A DNA stretch of 64,000 nt, taken from positions 248,001 to 312,000 of the forward strand of contig NZ_JAEHGC010000001.1 of assembly GCF_016107705.1 (NCBI RefSeq). Reading direction: 5' to 3'. This document shows positions 33,460 through 42,636 of this stretch, piece by piece (the stretch's first letter is position 1; the number at the start of each line of letters is the position of its first letter). Position numbers and translations under genes: made by a program. The notes under the pieces are model-generated. The model worked only from the letters and a program-made list of their open reading frames with translations. It did no database searches and had not been told where the DNA came from. This DNA comes from Neobacillus cucumis. Its GTDB lineage: Bacteria > Bacillota > Bacilli > Bacillales_B > DSM-18226.

Positions 33460-34311
33460 GTTTGTCAGATTCTTCACCCACATATTCATATCTTCAAGCT
33501 TGTCGTAAATATAACAATTATTCATAAACCTTCCCCGGTAGCTGTATCCCAGTTGAAACAAAGCAGCATTCATGCCAAATGAAAGCGATCTTGCAATGGA
33601 ATAAGCACAATAAACGCCCTGCCTCTTTAATTCTCCTTCAAGCTCCTTAAGAAGGATTTTCATCAAACCATATTTTCCACGATACACTGGAAGTGTCGCA
33701 CAATCGGTTAACTCAGCATTTTTGTAAAATGAATTAATTTCAGCTGATGCAGCGCTGACGATTTTCCCTTCGTGAAAAAAGACATAATAAACCGTTCCTT
33801 CCTGCATCGTCTTTTTCACATATTCTGGGTCATTCATTGGAGTTGGATAAATTTCAAAAACCTGGCCATAAAGGGCTGCAAGTTGCTCAGCAAAGCTTTC
33901 ATCGGCTTTTTTCAACTCGTACTCCTTTGGCGGATAAGGCTTTTCAACTGAAGTATCCAGTTGATAGATGCTTTGAAGGATTTCATCCTCTTTTAACCAA
34001 TGCTCATTCTTCTTCCGTTCAGCTGTGTAAAATTTCGAAAAGAAATACGCATCTGAGCCGAGAAAATAACGGTCCAGAATGGCCTCAGGCAGAAGGCCCT
34101 TTTCATAAAATAATCGAAGATCCTCCACACGGCCTTTAATGATTAATTTTTCCGCTTTGTGTTGATGAACAAGTTCTTCTGCCTGTTTTACTACTAAACT
34201 AGCATTCCCGCGATAATCATCCACGCGAATTCGTTTGTTAAACGGGTCAACATAAGCATTTAAATAAAAATTATTTTCCTCAATGATAATCGTTGAAGCT
34301 GTTTCAGTCAT
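33454..34311 (-). CDS. ablB: Beta-lysine N6-acetyltransferase (AblB/YodP)
   Basis: This protein of about 286 residues is a GNAT-type enzyme. The C-terminal half carries the acetyl-CoA region (CATLPVYRGKYGLMKILLKE, near residue 223) and the family segment SIARSLSFGMNAALFQLGY. With KamA it forms N6-acetyl-beta-lysine, known as an osmolyte in methanogens and as a catabolic intermediate in bacilli. The ATG at 34311 has GGAGTGATAGAA upstream. It is separated from yodQ by a terminator and from kamA by kamR. Confidence 0.9.
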   Translation of the reverse strand: MTETASTIIIEENNFYLNAYVDPFNKRIRVDDYRGNASLVVKQAEELVHQHKAEKLIIKGRVEDLRLFYEKGLLPEAILDRYFLGSDAYFFSKFYTAERKKNEHWLKEDEILQSIYQLDTSVEKPYPPKEYELKKADESFAEQLAALYGQVFEIYPTPMNDPEYVKKTMQEGTVYYVFFHEGKIVSAASAEINSFYKNAELTDCATLPVYRGKYGLMKILLKELEGELKRQGVYCAYSIARSLSFGMNAALFQLGYSYRGRFMNNCYIYDKLEDMNMWVKNLTNC

Positions 34312-34351
34312 TTCTATCACTCCTATTTTTAATATAACAGATAATTACCAC

Positions 34352-34381
34352 AAAAAAATGCCTGACTGGAAAAAGTCAGGC
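34352..34381 (-). terminator. Terminator of the yodTSRQ operon
   Basis: GCCTGACT/AGTCAGGC stem then ATTTTTTT on the minus strand. Confidence 0.9.
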
Positions 34382-34417
34382 CTTTCCGTAATCTTAAGAT
34401 TTAGGTCTCTTTTCCAA

Positions 34418-35686
34418 TTATTCACTAACGCCGCACCATTTTATTAAGGTTCGTGCGATAATTTCACTTGTTGTATATAGGTCTTCAAGTTCAATATGTT
34501 CATCGGCATCATGTGCGGTTTCGGTAATTCCAGGGCCAAAAACGACTACCGGCGTATTCCCAACAGATGACAGAATTCCACCATCCGTTCCCCATGGGCT
34601 TGCTTCAATTACAGGAGCTTCACCGGTAATTTCATGGAAACTAGCTGATAATTCTTTCATTAATGGATGATCACTTTCAAGGGAGCCAGGAATCCATCGT
34701 CCGCCAAACCATTCTATCTGAAGGGGGTTATCTCGGAACCATTCATCACACTGATTTAATTCCTGTAAACAATTTTCCATTTCCAGCTTAGCTGATGGAA
34801 TGGTTTCATCAGGAGCAACTCCCATTCTACCTTCAATAAAGGCTAAATCCGGAACAGAAGATGGCCACTCCCCACTATTTATTTTTCCAATATTAATTGG
34901 AATTGGGATTGGAATCGAATCAAAAAGGGGATCGGTTATTCTCGCGTTTCGGTCTTTCTCTAATTGCTGCAGGCGCTCAATGACACGAACAGACTTCTCA
35001 ATTGCACTAATTCCCTCGTACCTTGTTCCCCCATGGGCAGCCCGCCCTTTCACCGTTATCCGAAACCACATGGAGCCTTGCTGTTTAGGAAAAATCTTCA
35101 TGTTGGTGGGCTCAGGAATAATTGCTCCATCGGCACGATATCCCCTTAAAACTGCTGCGAGCGTTCCGGCACCGCCGCTCTCTTCTTCAATCACACTCTG
35201 AAAAATAACATCTCCCTTGAGTTTGATTCCTGTTTCAATTAAGGATTCGATTGCAAGAAGAAGGGCTGCTGAACCGCCTTTCATATCTGTCGACCCGCGG
35301 CCAAATAACTTTCCATTTTCAATTTGCCCGCTAAAAGGGTCATGAGACCAGTTTTTTTCATCTCCAACAGGCACTACATCGATATGACCATTAAGGATAA
35401 TTGATTTTCCCCCGCCCGTACCTTTTAATACGGCGACTAAATTGGGATTGCCTTCAAAGCTTTGACGGTCACAGCAAAAGGCTGTATGATTTTTTAATTC
35501 ATCATCGTCAATTTCCCAAATATCCAAATCCAGCCCAAGCTGCCGGCACTTTTCAATCACAATCGCCTGGGCACCGCTTTCATTTCCTCTCGTGCTGTTT
35601 TCCTGAACCATTAATTGTAAAAGCTTTGCTCCCCGGTTCCGGTTATCATTCAGCCAATTTTTCACTCGATCCTCTATCGTTTTCAA
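34418..35686 (-). CDS. yodQ: M20-family deacylase/peptidase YodQ
   Basis: This protein of about 422 residues is an ArgE/DapE-type metallohydrolase. Metal ligands are visible in LNGHIDVVPVG (His-x-Asp), GRGSTDMKGG and the IEEESGG Glu pair, with the late ligand His in AHDADEHI. In the beta-lysine pathway it may remove the acetyl group from an acetamido intermediate (inference). TTG at 35686 is chosen because AAAGGAG lies 8-9 bp upstream; the GTG three codons earlier abuts that site. Last gene of the yodT-S-R-Q operon. Confidence 0.88.
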   Translation of the reverse strand: MKTIEDRVKNWLNDNRNRGAKLLQLMVQENSTRGNESGAQAIVIEKCRQLGLDLDIWEIDDDELKNHTAFCCDRQSFEGNPNLVAVLKGTGGGKSIILNGHIDVVPVGDEKNWSHDPFSGQIENGKLFGRGSTDMKGGSAALLLAIESLIETGIKLKGDVIFQSVIEEESGGAGTLAAVLRGYRADGAIIPEPTNMKIFPKQQGSMWFRITVKGRAAHGGTRYEGISAIEKSVRVIERLQQLEKDRNARITDPLFDSIPIPIPINIGKINSGEWPSSVPDLAFIEGRMGVAPDETIPSAKLEMENCLQELNQCDEWFRDNPLQIEWFGGRWIPGSLESDHPLMKELSASFHEITGEAPVIEASPWGTDGGILSSVGNTPVVVFGPGITETAHDADEHIELEDLYTTSEIIARTLIKWCGVSE

Positions 35687-35718
35687 TCGATTCACTCCTT
35701 TGGTGCCAAATGAAAGAA

Positions 35719-36384
35719 TTAATAAGGAATTTTCCGAATCTGCTCACTAACGGTAAATTCACAGCCCGTTTTTTCTTTAACATTTTCTAAATTAAACGGG
35801 GCAAATAGTTCGCTTAAGATTAGTCCCTTTTCTGTCACTTTAAAAACAGCCATCTCCGTAATAATCAAATCCACACAAGCAGAGGAAGTTAATGGCAATG
35901 TGCACGCTTTTACGATTTTTGGATTGCCAAACTTATCACAATGATTCATTAAGACAATGACCTTTTTCGCCTTTTGAGCGAGTTCCATGGCCCCGCCCAT
36001 TCCAGGAACCTTTTTCCCTGGAACAATCCAGTTTGCAAGATCACCTTTTTGGCTGACCTGGAGGGAACCCAGTACGGTGATATCGACTCTGCCCCTGCGG
36101 ATCATGCCAAAAGCTATCGCACTGTCACAGTACGACCCGCCGCTAATAAGCGTTACCGGAAATCCACCCGCATTACATAAATTTTCATCTTCTGACCCCT
36201 TTTGTGGACTAGGGCCCATTCCAGTGATTCCGTTTTCAGCATGAAACATCACTTTCATATCCCTAGGAAGGTGATTCGGAACGAGCGAAGGGATTCCAAT
36301 CCCGAGGTTGACGACCATCCCATTCTTAATTTCTTCGGAGGCGCGTCTTGCCATTTGATTTCGGATATCTACTCCCATGCCCAT
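35719..36384 (-). CDS. yodR: 3-oxoacid CoA-transferase subunit B-like protein YodR
   Basis: This protein of about 221 residues has the CoA-transferase beta-subunit features NLGIGIPSLVPNHL and a catalytic-glutamate region AENGITGMGPSP. With YodS it would form a heteromeric CoA-transferase; a 3-keto-6-acetamidohexanoate-type acid is the pathway-based guess for the acceptor. It overlaps the yodS 3' end by about 16 nt. The start ATG 36384 follows GGGGGTGAATTGGAA; the TTG two codons earlier is too close to that site. Confidence 0.88.
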   Translation of the reverse strand: MGMGVDIRNQMARRASEEIKNGMVVNLGIGIPSLVPNHLPRDMKVMFHAENGITGMGPSPQKGSEDENLCNAGGFPVTLISGGSYCDSAIAFGMIRRGRVDITVLGSLQVSQKGDLANWIVPGKKVPGMGGAMELAQKAKKVIVLMNHCDKFGNPKIVKACTLPLTSSACVDLIITEMAVFKVTEKGLILSELFAPFNLENVKEKTGCEFTVSEQIRKIPY

Positions 36385-37061
36385 TTCCAATTCACCCCCT
36401 TCGAAGGAATAATATAATCTACGAACACACCTGGAGTAATAATTTCCTCCGGATTCAGACTCCCCATTGGGACAATTTCTTCTACTTCCACAATCGTCAA
36501 ATCACCAGCCATCGCTACGAGTGGATTATTGTTTCTAGCACTCTTGTCATAAATTAAATTACCATATTCATCTGCTTTCTTAGCATAAATGATGGCAACT
36601 TCCGCCTTCAACGGGGTTTCAACGAGATACTCCTTTCCATTTAAGTTCATAACCGGTTTGTTTTTTGCGACCATATCAATGTCCATTCCAATATCGGATA
36701 GAATCCCGGGGAGGCCCACTCCACCTGCGCGGATCCGTTCAGATAAAATTCCCTGCGGTGAAAATTCCACCTCAAGCTTCCCTTCATTCATTAAATTACC
36801 TGCAATAGGATTTGAACCAATATGGGAGGCAATCACTTTCACTGCCCGCTCTTGACTGACAATTTTCCCTATCCCGATTTGAGGAAATCCTGTATCATTC
36901 CCAATTAACGTTAAATCTCGAATTCCCTTTTCTAAGATTCCATCAATAAGAGTCGGGGGAGATCCAACCCCGCCAAAGCCTCCGAACAACAATGACATTC
37001 CGTCATGGAAAAACTCCATTACTTTTTCCAGTGTTGTAATTTTTCCAAATGGATTTTCCAT
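36369..37061 (-). CDS. yodS: 3-oxoacid CoA-transferase subunit A-like protein YodS
   Basis: This 230-residue CoA-transferase alpha subunit has the glycine-rich GMSLLFGGFGGVGSPPTLID segment (about residues 21-40) and IGSNPIAGNLMNEGKLEVEF. Partner of YodR. ATG after GGGCGGTGGTACAAGA; 15 bp separate it from yodT. Confidence 0.9.
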   Translation of the reverse strand: MENPFGKITTLEKVMEFFHDGMSLLFGGFGGVGSPPTLIDGILEKGIRDLTLIGNDTGFPQIGIGKIVSQERAVKVIASHIGSNPIAGNLMNEGKLEVEFSPQGILSERIRAGGVGLPGILSDIGMDIDMVAKNKPVMNLNGKEYLVETPLKAEVAIIYAKKADEYGNLIYDKSARNNNPLVAMAGDLTIVEVEEIVPMGSLNPEEIITPGVFVDYIIPSKGVNWKWAWE

Positions 37062-37076
37062 TCTTGTACCACCGCC

Positions 37077-38423
37077 CTAAACGTGTTCAGTTATGTGCTT
37101 TGAAAATGCTTCACATGTAGCTTTTAATAAACTAAAGAGCTCTTCCATCTCCCTTTTGCTAATGGTTAACGGAGGGGAAATGATAATGGAATCTCCGTTA
37201 ACACCGTCCATTCCTGCTCCTGCCGGATATACAAGAAGGCCGTTTTCCTTTCCAAGTGTGACCATCGTCTGTGTGACCGCTGCTTTTCTCGGAAAAGGTC
37301 GTTTGGTTGTTTTGTCTTCAACAAACTCAATTCCAAGCAACAGTCCTTTACCACGTACTTCCCCAATAAATGAATATTGACTTTTTAATTTTTCCAGTAG
37401 AAATCTTAAGTACACACTCTTCTGTTCTACTTCTTTAACAATCTCATTTTTCTCAAGGTATTCTAGCACGGCCAAGGAAACGGCACAGGATTGTGGATTC
37501 GCGCTTAACGTGTGACCACTCATGACGGATTTGGTGCCAGCAAGTATGGGCTCCATAACTTTTTCGCTTGCAACGGCAGCAGCAATTGGAGTATAACCGG
37601 CCCCCATCCCCTTTCCAAAGGTAACAATATCAGGTATCGTCCCCCATTGTTCTATTGCAAGAATTGTGCCAGTTCGGCCAAAACCAGTCATGACTTCATC
37701 TGCGATAAAAAGAATGTCGTATTGGTCGCAGATTTTTTTAATAACCTTAAAATAATCCTTTGGCGGGGTAATTGCCCCTCCGGATGCCCCAATGACGGGC
37801 TCTGCAATGAACGCCGCAATCTTTTCTGCACCAATCCGATTGATGGCTGTTTCTAATTCATGTGCACATTGGTAAGTGCAGGTTGCCGGTTCAAGGTTAT
37901 AGGGACAGCGGTAACAATATGGAGGGTTAATGACTGGAAAGTCTTCTAATAAGGGAACAAATCTGGCCCTTCTGGCGGCATGCCCTGACATGGAAAGAGC
38001 CCCCATTGTGATGCCATGATAGCTCACCCATCTAGATAAGATTTTGTTTTTCGTGTAAATTCCTTTTTCCTGCCAGTATTGAATAGCCATTTTCATAGCG
38101 GTTTCCGTTGCTTCTGACCCACTGTTAACAAAAAAGCTCCAATTTAGCTCTCCCGGTGTTAGTTCGGCGATTTTTTTAGCCAGCTCTTCTGCGGGATGAC
38201 TTGTAAACTGCGAACGATAAACAAATGAAACTTTATCGGCTTGTTTATTCATTGCTTCAATGATTTCCGGTACTCCGTGCCCAATATTGGCCGTCACGGC
38301 TCCCGAAGCGGCATCAAGATATTTTTTCCCTTCCAAATCATATAAATAGACCCCTTTGCCATAATCAATAACCGGGTATATTTCGTCCATCATTGGTTTG
38401 ATTAGATACGTACGTTCCACCAT
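37077..38423 (-). CDS. yodT: Class III aminotransferase YodT
   Basis: This protein of about 448 residues is a PLP-dependent omega-type aminotransferase: LDAASGAVTANIGHG near the N-terminus, FVNSGSEATETAMK (phosphate-binding region), ADEVMTGFGRTG (PLP ring Asp) and FGKGMGAGYTPIAAA (Schiff-base Lys in GKGMG). It could transaminate the 3-amino group of N6-acetyl-beta-lysine (inference). The ATG at 38423 (MVERTYLIKPM) follows AAGGGAAG at 8-bp spacing and fits the B. subtilis length of about 444; an ATG 21 codons upstream (38486) has no ribosome binding site at useful distance. First gene of yodTSRQ. Confidence 0.9.
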   Translation of the reverse strand: MVERTYLIKPMMDEIYPVIDYGKGVYLYDLEGKKYLDAASGAVTANIGHGVPEIIEAMNKQADKVSFVYRSQFTSHPAEELAKKIAELTPGELNWSFFVNSGSEATETAMKMAIQYWQEKGIYTKNKILSRWVSYHGITMGALSMSGHAARRARFVPLLEDFPVINPPYCYRCPYNLEPATCTYQCAHELETAINRIGAEKIAAFIAEPVIGASGGAITPPKDYFKVIKKICDQYDILFIADEVMTGFGRTGTILAIEQWGTIPDIVTFGKGMGAGYTPIAAAVASEKVMEPILAGTKSVMSGHTLSANPQSCAVSLAVLEYLEKNEIVKEVEQKSVYLRFLLEKLKSQYSFIGEVRGKGLLLGIEFVEDKTTKRPFPRKAAVTQTMVTLGKENGLLVYPAGAGMDGVNGDSIIISPPLTISKREMEELFSLLKATCEAFSKHITEHV

Positions 38424-38589
38424 TGGCACCACTTCCCTTTTTGCTAAGTCTGCTTTACTAAATTGTATGACCTGTTGTTTGTTCATATGTGGTAGGCAGA
38501 TTTTTTCCTAGTACTTATTAGGTGGGATTAAGGTCCATTAAATAATGTTCGCTTAAAATATTTCAAACCCTGCGAGAAATTTTAATTTT

Positions 38590-38603
38590 TTAAAACGCTT
38601 ACA
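38590..38603. promoter_or_regulatory. Candidate cre (CcpA) site upstream of yodT
   Basis: TTAAAACGCTTACA matches the cre consensus TGWAANCGNTNWCA with one mismatch, 167 bp before the yodT start codon. It would give catabolite control of the lysine-degradation operon (inference). Confidence 0.4.
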
Positions 38604-38627
38604 CGAAGGGTGGCGATATATGTAGTT

Positions 38628-38932
38628 ACTTTCCTTTTTTATTGGCCGCTTTAAGTATTAATTTTCCGGTTTTCCAACTTATTTCCCTTTTTCGATATTA
38701 TATTTGCAACTTTATCAGTTTTATTTGCAAAATTACTATTTTTACAGTTAATTAGCCAGGCAAATGCCTGGCTAATTAATTTTTTCTCTATTTTTTAGGA
38801 GTCTTTTCTCTTTAAATTACCTTTTTTATTTTATTGTCCACTTTGAAAGTTTTATCTTCCGAGTTTCAATTTTATTTCTTACTTTTTTAATTTTATTTGC
38901 CATTTTAACTCTTTTATTAGCCACTATCCTAT
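38628..38932. repeat. Degenerate 21-bp tandem repeat array
   Basis: Read on the minus strand, about ten units of 19-22 bp share a GGCAAATAAAAnTnAAAAAGT-like core, in two blocks on either side of a 15-bp palindrome. The clearest run is 38843-38925. It lies in the 524-bp gap between yodT and the YjcZ gene, which holds no convincing gene. Confidence 0.6.
38748..38786 (+). terminator. Orphan + strand terminator inside the repeat array
   Basis: TTAATTAGCCAGGCA/TGCCTGGCTAATTAA 15-bp perfect stem with 2-nt loop, followed on the + strand by TTTTTTCTC. No + strand gene is found within 9 kb upstream, so it may end an unannotated + transcript. Confidence 0.6.
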
Positions 38933-38947
38933 TTACAGTTTTTATTT

Positions 38948-39106
38948 TTAATAAGCCCAGCTTGCTCCGATGATGATGAGCAGGATAAAGAGCACAACGA
39001 TGAGCGCAAATCCGCCAAATCCAAATCCATAGCCTACGCCGCCTACTGGATAACCATATCCTCCATACGGGTACCCACAGCCTCCGTCAAAACCATAACC
39101 ATACAT
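38948..39106 (-). CDS. YjcZ-family sporulation protein
   Basis: This 52-residue protein has a Gly/Tyr-rich N-terminal half ([20 protein letters not shown]) and a C-terminal membrane segment ([20 protein letters not shown]), the hallmark of the YjcZ/SscA group of small spore-assembly proteins. AAGGAGTGAAATTACGA precedes the ATG. A sigma-K-type promoter is visible upstream. Confidence 0.9.
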   Translation of the reverse strand: MYGYGFDGGCGYPYGGYGYPVGGVGYGFGFGGFALIVVLFILLIIIGASWAY

Positions 39107-39146
39107 TCGTAATTTCACTCCTTGGAAATTTGTTACTTTCTACAGA

Positions 39147-39175
39147 TACTTTATGAGCTGGGCAGTTGTCCTGTA
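39147..39175 (-). promoter_or_regulatory. Sigma-K promoter of the YjcZ gene
   Basis: On the minus strand TACA, a 16-bp spacer and CATAAAGTA match the sigma-K pattern (mACm N16 CATANNNTA) almost completely, about 40 bp before the start codon. Confidence 0.65.
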
Positions 39176-39229
39176 TGTGCATTCGCCTATTTTTTTAAAA
39201 ATCAATCCGCATATACCCAAAATGTTAAA

Positions 39230-39256
39230 AAGCCGCTCAACTAATGGCGGCTTTTC
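39230..39256 (-). terminator. Terminator of msrAB
   Basis: AAAAGCCGC/GCGGCTTTTT stem on the minus strand. Confidence 0.9.
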
Positions 39257-39257
39257 A

Positions 39258-39689
39258 TCATTTTTCAAATAAACTTGTAAATTCCCCGTACCCTTCCTCT
39301 TCCAGCTGATCCTTCGGAATAAACCGCAACGAGGCGGAGTTAATGCAGTAACGTAAGCCCGATGGTCCCGGGCCGTCATTAAATACATGACCAAGATGAG
39401 AATCCGCCGTTTTACTTCGTACTTCGGTCCGAATCATAAAATGGCTGTAATCTTCTTTTTCGATTACCTCTTCTTCTTCAATCGGTTTCGTAAAGCTTGG
39501 CCAGCCGCAACCGGCATCAAATTTATCCAATGAACTGAACAGTGGTTTTCCTGAAACAAGATCTACATAAATGCCTTCCCGGTTCTCATTCCAATAATCG
39601 TTACGGAACGGGGGCTCCGTTGCACTATTTTGAGTTACCTCATATTGGATTGGTGACAGCCGCTTTTTTAACTCATCCTTATTTACCAT
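39258..39689 (-). CDS. msrB: Peptide methionine-R-sulfoxide reductase MsrB
   Basis: This 143-residue protein reduces methionine-R-sulfoxide in proteins. It has the MsrB signature [20 protein letters not shown] and catalytic Cys in [11 protein letters not shown]. The double CxxC zinc site of some homologues is absent, as in other bacilli. The ATG at 39689 follows GGGGGAATCAAG and overlaps the 3' end of msrA by 11 nt, so the pair is translationally coupled. Confidence 0.95.
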   Translation of the reverse strand: MVNKDELKKRLSPIQYEVTQNSATEPPFRNDYWNENREGIYVDLVSGKPLFSSLDKFDAGCGWPSFTKPIEEEEVIEKEDYSHFMIRTEVRSKTADSHLGHVFNDGPGPSGLRYCINSASLRFIPKDQLEEEGYGEFTSLFEK

Positions 39690-40221
39690 CTTGATTCCCC
39701 CAATGTCTTTCAATAAAGCCCGCACGGCCTGAGCCTACATGATAGGACTCATAATGAGCTCGTTTTTTCTTATAATAATGCTGGTGATAGTCCTCTGCAG
39801 GATAAAAGGGCTTCGCTGGTAAGATCGGCGTGACAATTGGCTTCGAAAACCTGCCGCTTTCCTGTAATTTCTGTTTTGACTCTTCAGCAAGTGTCTTTTG
39901 TGTTTCAGTATGATAAAAAATAGCGGTTTGATAGGATTGACCGCGGTCATAAAATTGTCCTCCCGGATCGGTTGGATCAATCTGCTGCCAATATAATTCA
40001 AGCAATTTTTCATATGGAAAAATATTTGGATCAAAGGTAATTTGGACGGCTTCATAATGTCCTGTGGTATCCGAACAAACCTGTTCGTAGGTTGGGTTCT
40101 CCATCGTACCGCCTGTGTATCCGGAAATCACACTTTTAATCCCGGGCTGCTCATCAAATGGCTTCACCATGCACCAAAAACAGCCGCCGGCAAAGGTTGC
40201 TACTTGCACTGTTTCTTCCAA
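39679..40221 (-). CDS. msrA: Peptide methionine-S-sulfoxide reductase MsrA
   Basis: This 180-residue protein reduces methionine-S-sulfoxide. The catalytic motif is [20 protein letters not shown], followed by [12 protein letters not shown] at 40221 with GGGGTGA upstream is preferred; an ATG eight codons earlier (40245) is possible but lacks a clear site. First gene of an msrA-msrB operon. Confidence 0.94.
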   Translation of the reverse strand: MEETVQVATFAGGCFWCMVKPFDEQPGIKSVISGYTGGTMENPTYEQVCSDTTGHYEAVQITFDPNIFPYEKLLELYWQQIDPTDPGGQFYDRGQSYQTAIFYHTETQKTLAEESKQKLQESGRFSKPIVTPILPAKPFYPAEDYHQHYYKKKRAHYESYHVGSGRAGFIERHWGNQDGK

Positions 40222-40373
40222 TCTACTCACCCCACGATTTTTCATCTTGAACCCAAGTATACAGAATGTTGTTGAAAAAATAAAATAACACGATTACGGC
40301 TGAAACGAAATAGACACCTACCTATCCCCAACTGAATAAAGTACTAGTAAATTAGAGAATAGGAGCGAGCAGT

Positions 40374-41126
40374 ATGTCCGAAAATCGAACTCATTCTGAT
40401 TATCTTCAAAGGGCGGCAATGTATGATACACTCTCCCAATTTTATAAATACTCAAACCCAGAACTTCATATGCAGTTCTACTTAAAACACATGAAGTATA
40501 TCAATAAAGCCTTCAATACGATGCGGGTCCACGCACAACAAATGCAGACAGAGTCACATATCCGCATTCTTAACACCTCTCCCGATGCGCCTAATCTAGA
40601 CATCTATATCAACGGAAAGCGGGTAGTAAGAGACCTGCCCTTTAAAGAAGCGAGCCAGGTACTAACCTTAATGCCCGGTAAATATCATGTAGATATCTAT
40701 CAATCAGGCAATATGGTCGACAGTGTCTTAAATAAAAAACTCACGATTGAACCGGGTAAATCATACACATGGGCCATCATTGAATCTGTAAAAAAAATGC
40801 GTCTCCTCGCTTACCTCAACCAACCGGAGGTACCGATGAATGAAGCAAAAGTACGTTTTATTCACCTTTCACCTGATACTCATGCATTAGACATGGCCGT
40901 CAAGGACCGAGATGTTATTTTTCCAAAGGTAGCCTATAAGCAAGCGACAGAATACCTGGCATTATCGCCGATGACAGTGGACCTTGAGGCAAGGGAGGCT
41001 GGTACAAAGAACGTAATCCTTCCAATGCCGAACTCGCAATTTAAGGTAAATGGCGTCTACACGATTGCTTTGGTCGGTTTGTCCAAAGGAAGTCCCGAGC
41101 TGCAAGCGATTGTGATCAAAGAGTAA
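40374..41126 (+). CDS. DUF4397 domain protein
   Basis: This 250-residue protein has two DUF4397 beta-domains: SHIRILNTSPDAPNLDIYIN (about residues 61-80) and KVRFIHLSPDTHALDMAVKD (about residues 160-179). These domains are beta-sandwiches common in exported or surface proteins of bacilli, but no signal peptide is present here, so it is probably cytosolic or a spore protein. Start ATG behind AATAGGAGCGAGCAGT. Function unknown. Confidence 0.85.
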   Translation: MSENRTHSDYLQRAAMYDTLSQFYKYSNPELHMQFYLKHMKYINKAFNTMRVHAQQMQTESHIRILNTSPDAPNLDIYINGKRVVRDLPFKEASQVLTLMPGKYHVDIYQSGNMVDSVLNKKLTIEPGKSYTWAIIESVKKMRLLAYLNQPEVPMNEAKVRFIHLSPDTHALDMAVKDRDVIFPKVAYKQATEYLALSPMTVDLEAREAGTKNVILPMPNSQFKVNGVYTIALVGLSKGSPELQAIVIKE

Positions 41127-41128
41127 CG

Positions 41129-41158
41129 AAGACTGAGTACAAATCTCAGTCTTTTTTG
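41129..41158 (+). terminator. Terminator of the DUF4397 gene
   Basis: AAGACTGAG/CTCAGTCTT stem plus TTTTT. Confidence 0.9.
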
Positions 41159-41226
41159 CCGCTTGACTTCTAGCGGCCAAACCCCAATAATCATGATAGG
41201 ATTTGAAACAAGAGAGGAGCTTTATC

Positions 41227-42591
41227 ATGCAACTTCCCTCCGAATTTATTCGGAAGTTTACCGATTTACTTAAAGAGGAATCCCACGATTTTTTCCATAC
41301 ATATGAAGAAACAAGAATGAGCGGACTTCGGATAAATCCGCTTAAAATAACGGAAGAAAAATGGTCACAACTCTCACCATTCACACTAAATAAAATCCCA
41401 TTTGTCCCAAATGGGTATTATTATGACCCTGAAAAGGACCAGCCGGGAAAACACCCATATCATGCCGCGGGCCTTTATTATATCCAAGAGCCAAGCGCAA
41501 TGTTTGTCGCGGAACAGCTTGCACCAAATCCCGGTGAAAGAGTTCTTGATTTATGCGCCGCGCCAGGAGGAAAAACGACACAGCTCGCAGGGATGATGAA
41601 GCAAAGTGGAATTCTTGTTGCCAATGAAATCAATTCCAAACGGGCAAAGGCGTTGTCAGAAAACATTGAAAGATTGGGAATTTCCAATGCTTTAGTAACC
41701 AATGAAACACCGGACCGGCTTGCTGACAGGTTTCAAGGCTATTTCGATAAAATTCTTGTCGATGCACCATGTTCGGGTGAAGGAATGTTCCGTAAGGATG
41801 AGGAAGCGATTGCCTTTTGGAGTGAGGCCCATGTAGAAGCGTGTGCGAAGCAGCAGAAAAATATTCTTGATGCTGCCTACTCCATGCTGAAGGAAGACGG
41901 TATCCTTGTCTATTCTACCTGTACTTTCTCACCGGAAGAAAATGAACAAACGATTGAATATTTTTTGAAAGAATATCCTGATTTAGAGCTGCAGCCAATT
42001 GAAAAGACAAATGGAATCCAAAATGGCCGGCCGGAATGGTCAACCAGCAAAATGAACGAGCTTGAACAAACAGCCCGCTTGTGGCCGCATCATCTAAAAG
42101 GGGAAGGCCATTTTGTAGCTAAGATTCATAAAACGGCCGTTGAAGAACAAGCAAAAATAAGAGAGATATCCTCGAATGCCAGCAGGGCACAGCTTAAAGA
42201 TTTCTATGAATTTACCAATCAAACCATAAAAGGAAAAACATTCGATCACTTCTATCTCTTTAATCAGCAGCTCTATGCATTACCGGATAATTGCCCTAGT
42301 TTTCAGGGGTTAAAAATCCTGCGGGCAGGGCTTCATCTTGGCGAATTAAAAAAGAATCGTTTTGAACCAAATCATGCGTTGGCGTTAGGGTTAATGGCAA
42401 ATGAGGCAAAGCACTGTTTTCCGTTAAAAGATGACCAGTGGTTTCATTACTTAAAAGGTGAAACGTTGACAACAGGGAACGACCGAGGCTGGATGCTCGT
42501 AACCATCGATGACTATCCACTCGGCTGGGGGAAAGAAGCAAAAGGGGTATTGAAGAATTTTTACCCAAAAGGACTTCGAATCCAAAAATAA
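41227..42591 (+). CDS. rsmF: RsmF-type rRNA (cytosine-C5) methyltransferase
   Basis: This 454-residue SAM-dependent NOL1/NOP2/Sun-family enzyme has SAM motif LDLCAAPGGKTTQLA (about residues 107-121), catalytic cysteines in DAPCSGEGMFRKD and YSTCTFSPEENE, and a C-terminal PUA-like/RsmF_B27-type extension. It methylates cytosine in 16S rRNA. The ATG at 41227 follows GAGAGGAGCTTTATC; an upstream TTG eight codons earlier is rejected. Confidence 0.92.
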   Translation: MQLPSEFIRKFTDLLKEESHDFFHTYEETRMSGLRINPLKITEEKWSQLSPFTLNKIPFVPNGYYYDPEKDQPGKHPYHAAGLYYIQEPSAMFVAEQLAPNPGERVLDLCAAPGGKTTQLAGMMKQSGILVANEINSKRAKALSENIERLGISNALVTNETPDRLADRFQGYFDKILVDAPCSGEGMFRKDEEAIAFWSEAHVEACAKQQKNILDAAYSMLKEDGILVYSTCTFSPEENEQTIEYFLKEYPDLELQPIEKTNGIQNGRPEWSTSKMNELEQTARLWPHHLKGEGHFVAKIHKTAVEEQAKIREISSNASRAQLKDFYEFTNQTIKGKTFDHFYLFNQQLYALPDNCPSFQGLKILRAGLHLGELKKNRFEPNHALALGLMANEAKHCFPLKDDQWFHYLKGETLTTGNDRGWMLVTIDDYPLGWGKEAKGVLKNFYPKGLRIQK

Positions 42592-42636
42592 AAAACAGGG
42601 TGCCTTTACATATCAGAGGAGGCACCCTGTTTTTAT
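42591..42636. terminator. Bidirectional terminator
   Basis: AAAACAGGGTGCC/GGCACCCTGTTTT stem between convergent rsmF and ypmS. Confidence 0.95.

Noticed and set aside
35401..35790. 129-codon + strand frame across yodQ/yodR
   Set aside because: Antisense to two well-supported genes, no start signal.
38424..38560. Sigma-54 or sigma-E promoter before yodT
   Set aside because: No GG-N10-GC pair or convincing sigma-E boxes could be found in the 5' gap.
38826..38904. Short minus-strand frame ANKIKKVRNKIETRKIK as a gene
   Set aside because: It has no Shine-Dalgarno site and is explained by the 21-bp repeat period; kept only as a note in the repeat finding.
38628..38932. CRISPR array
   Set aside because: Units are directly contiguous and degenerate, with no spacers or cas genes.
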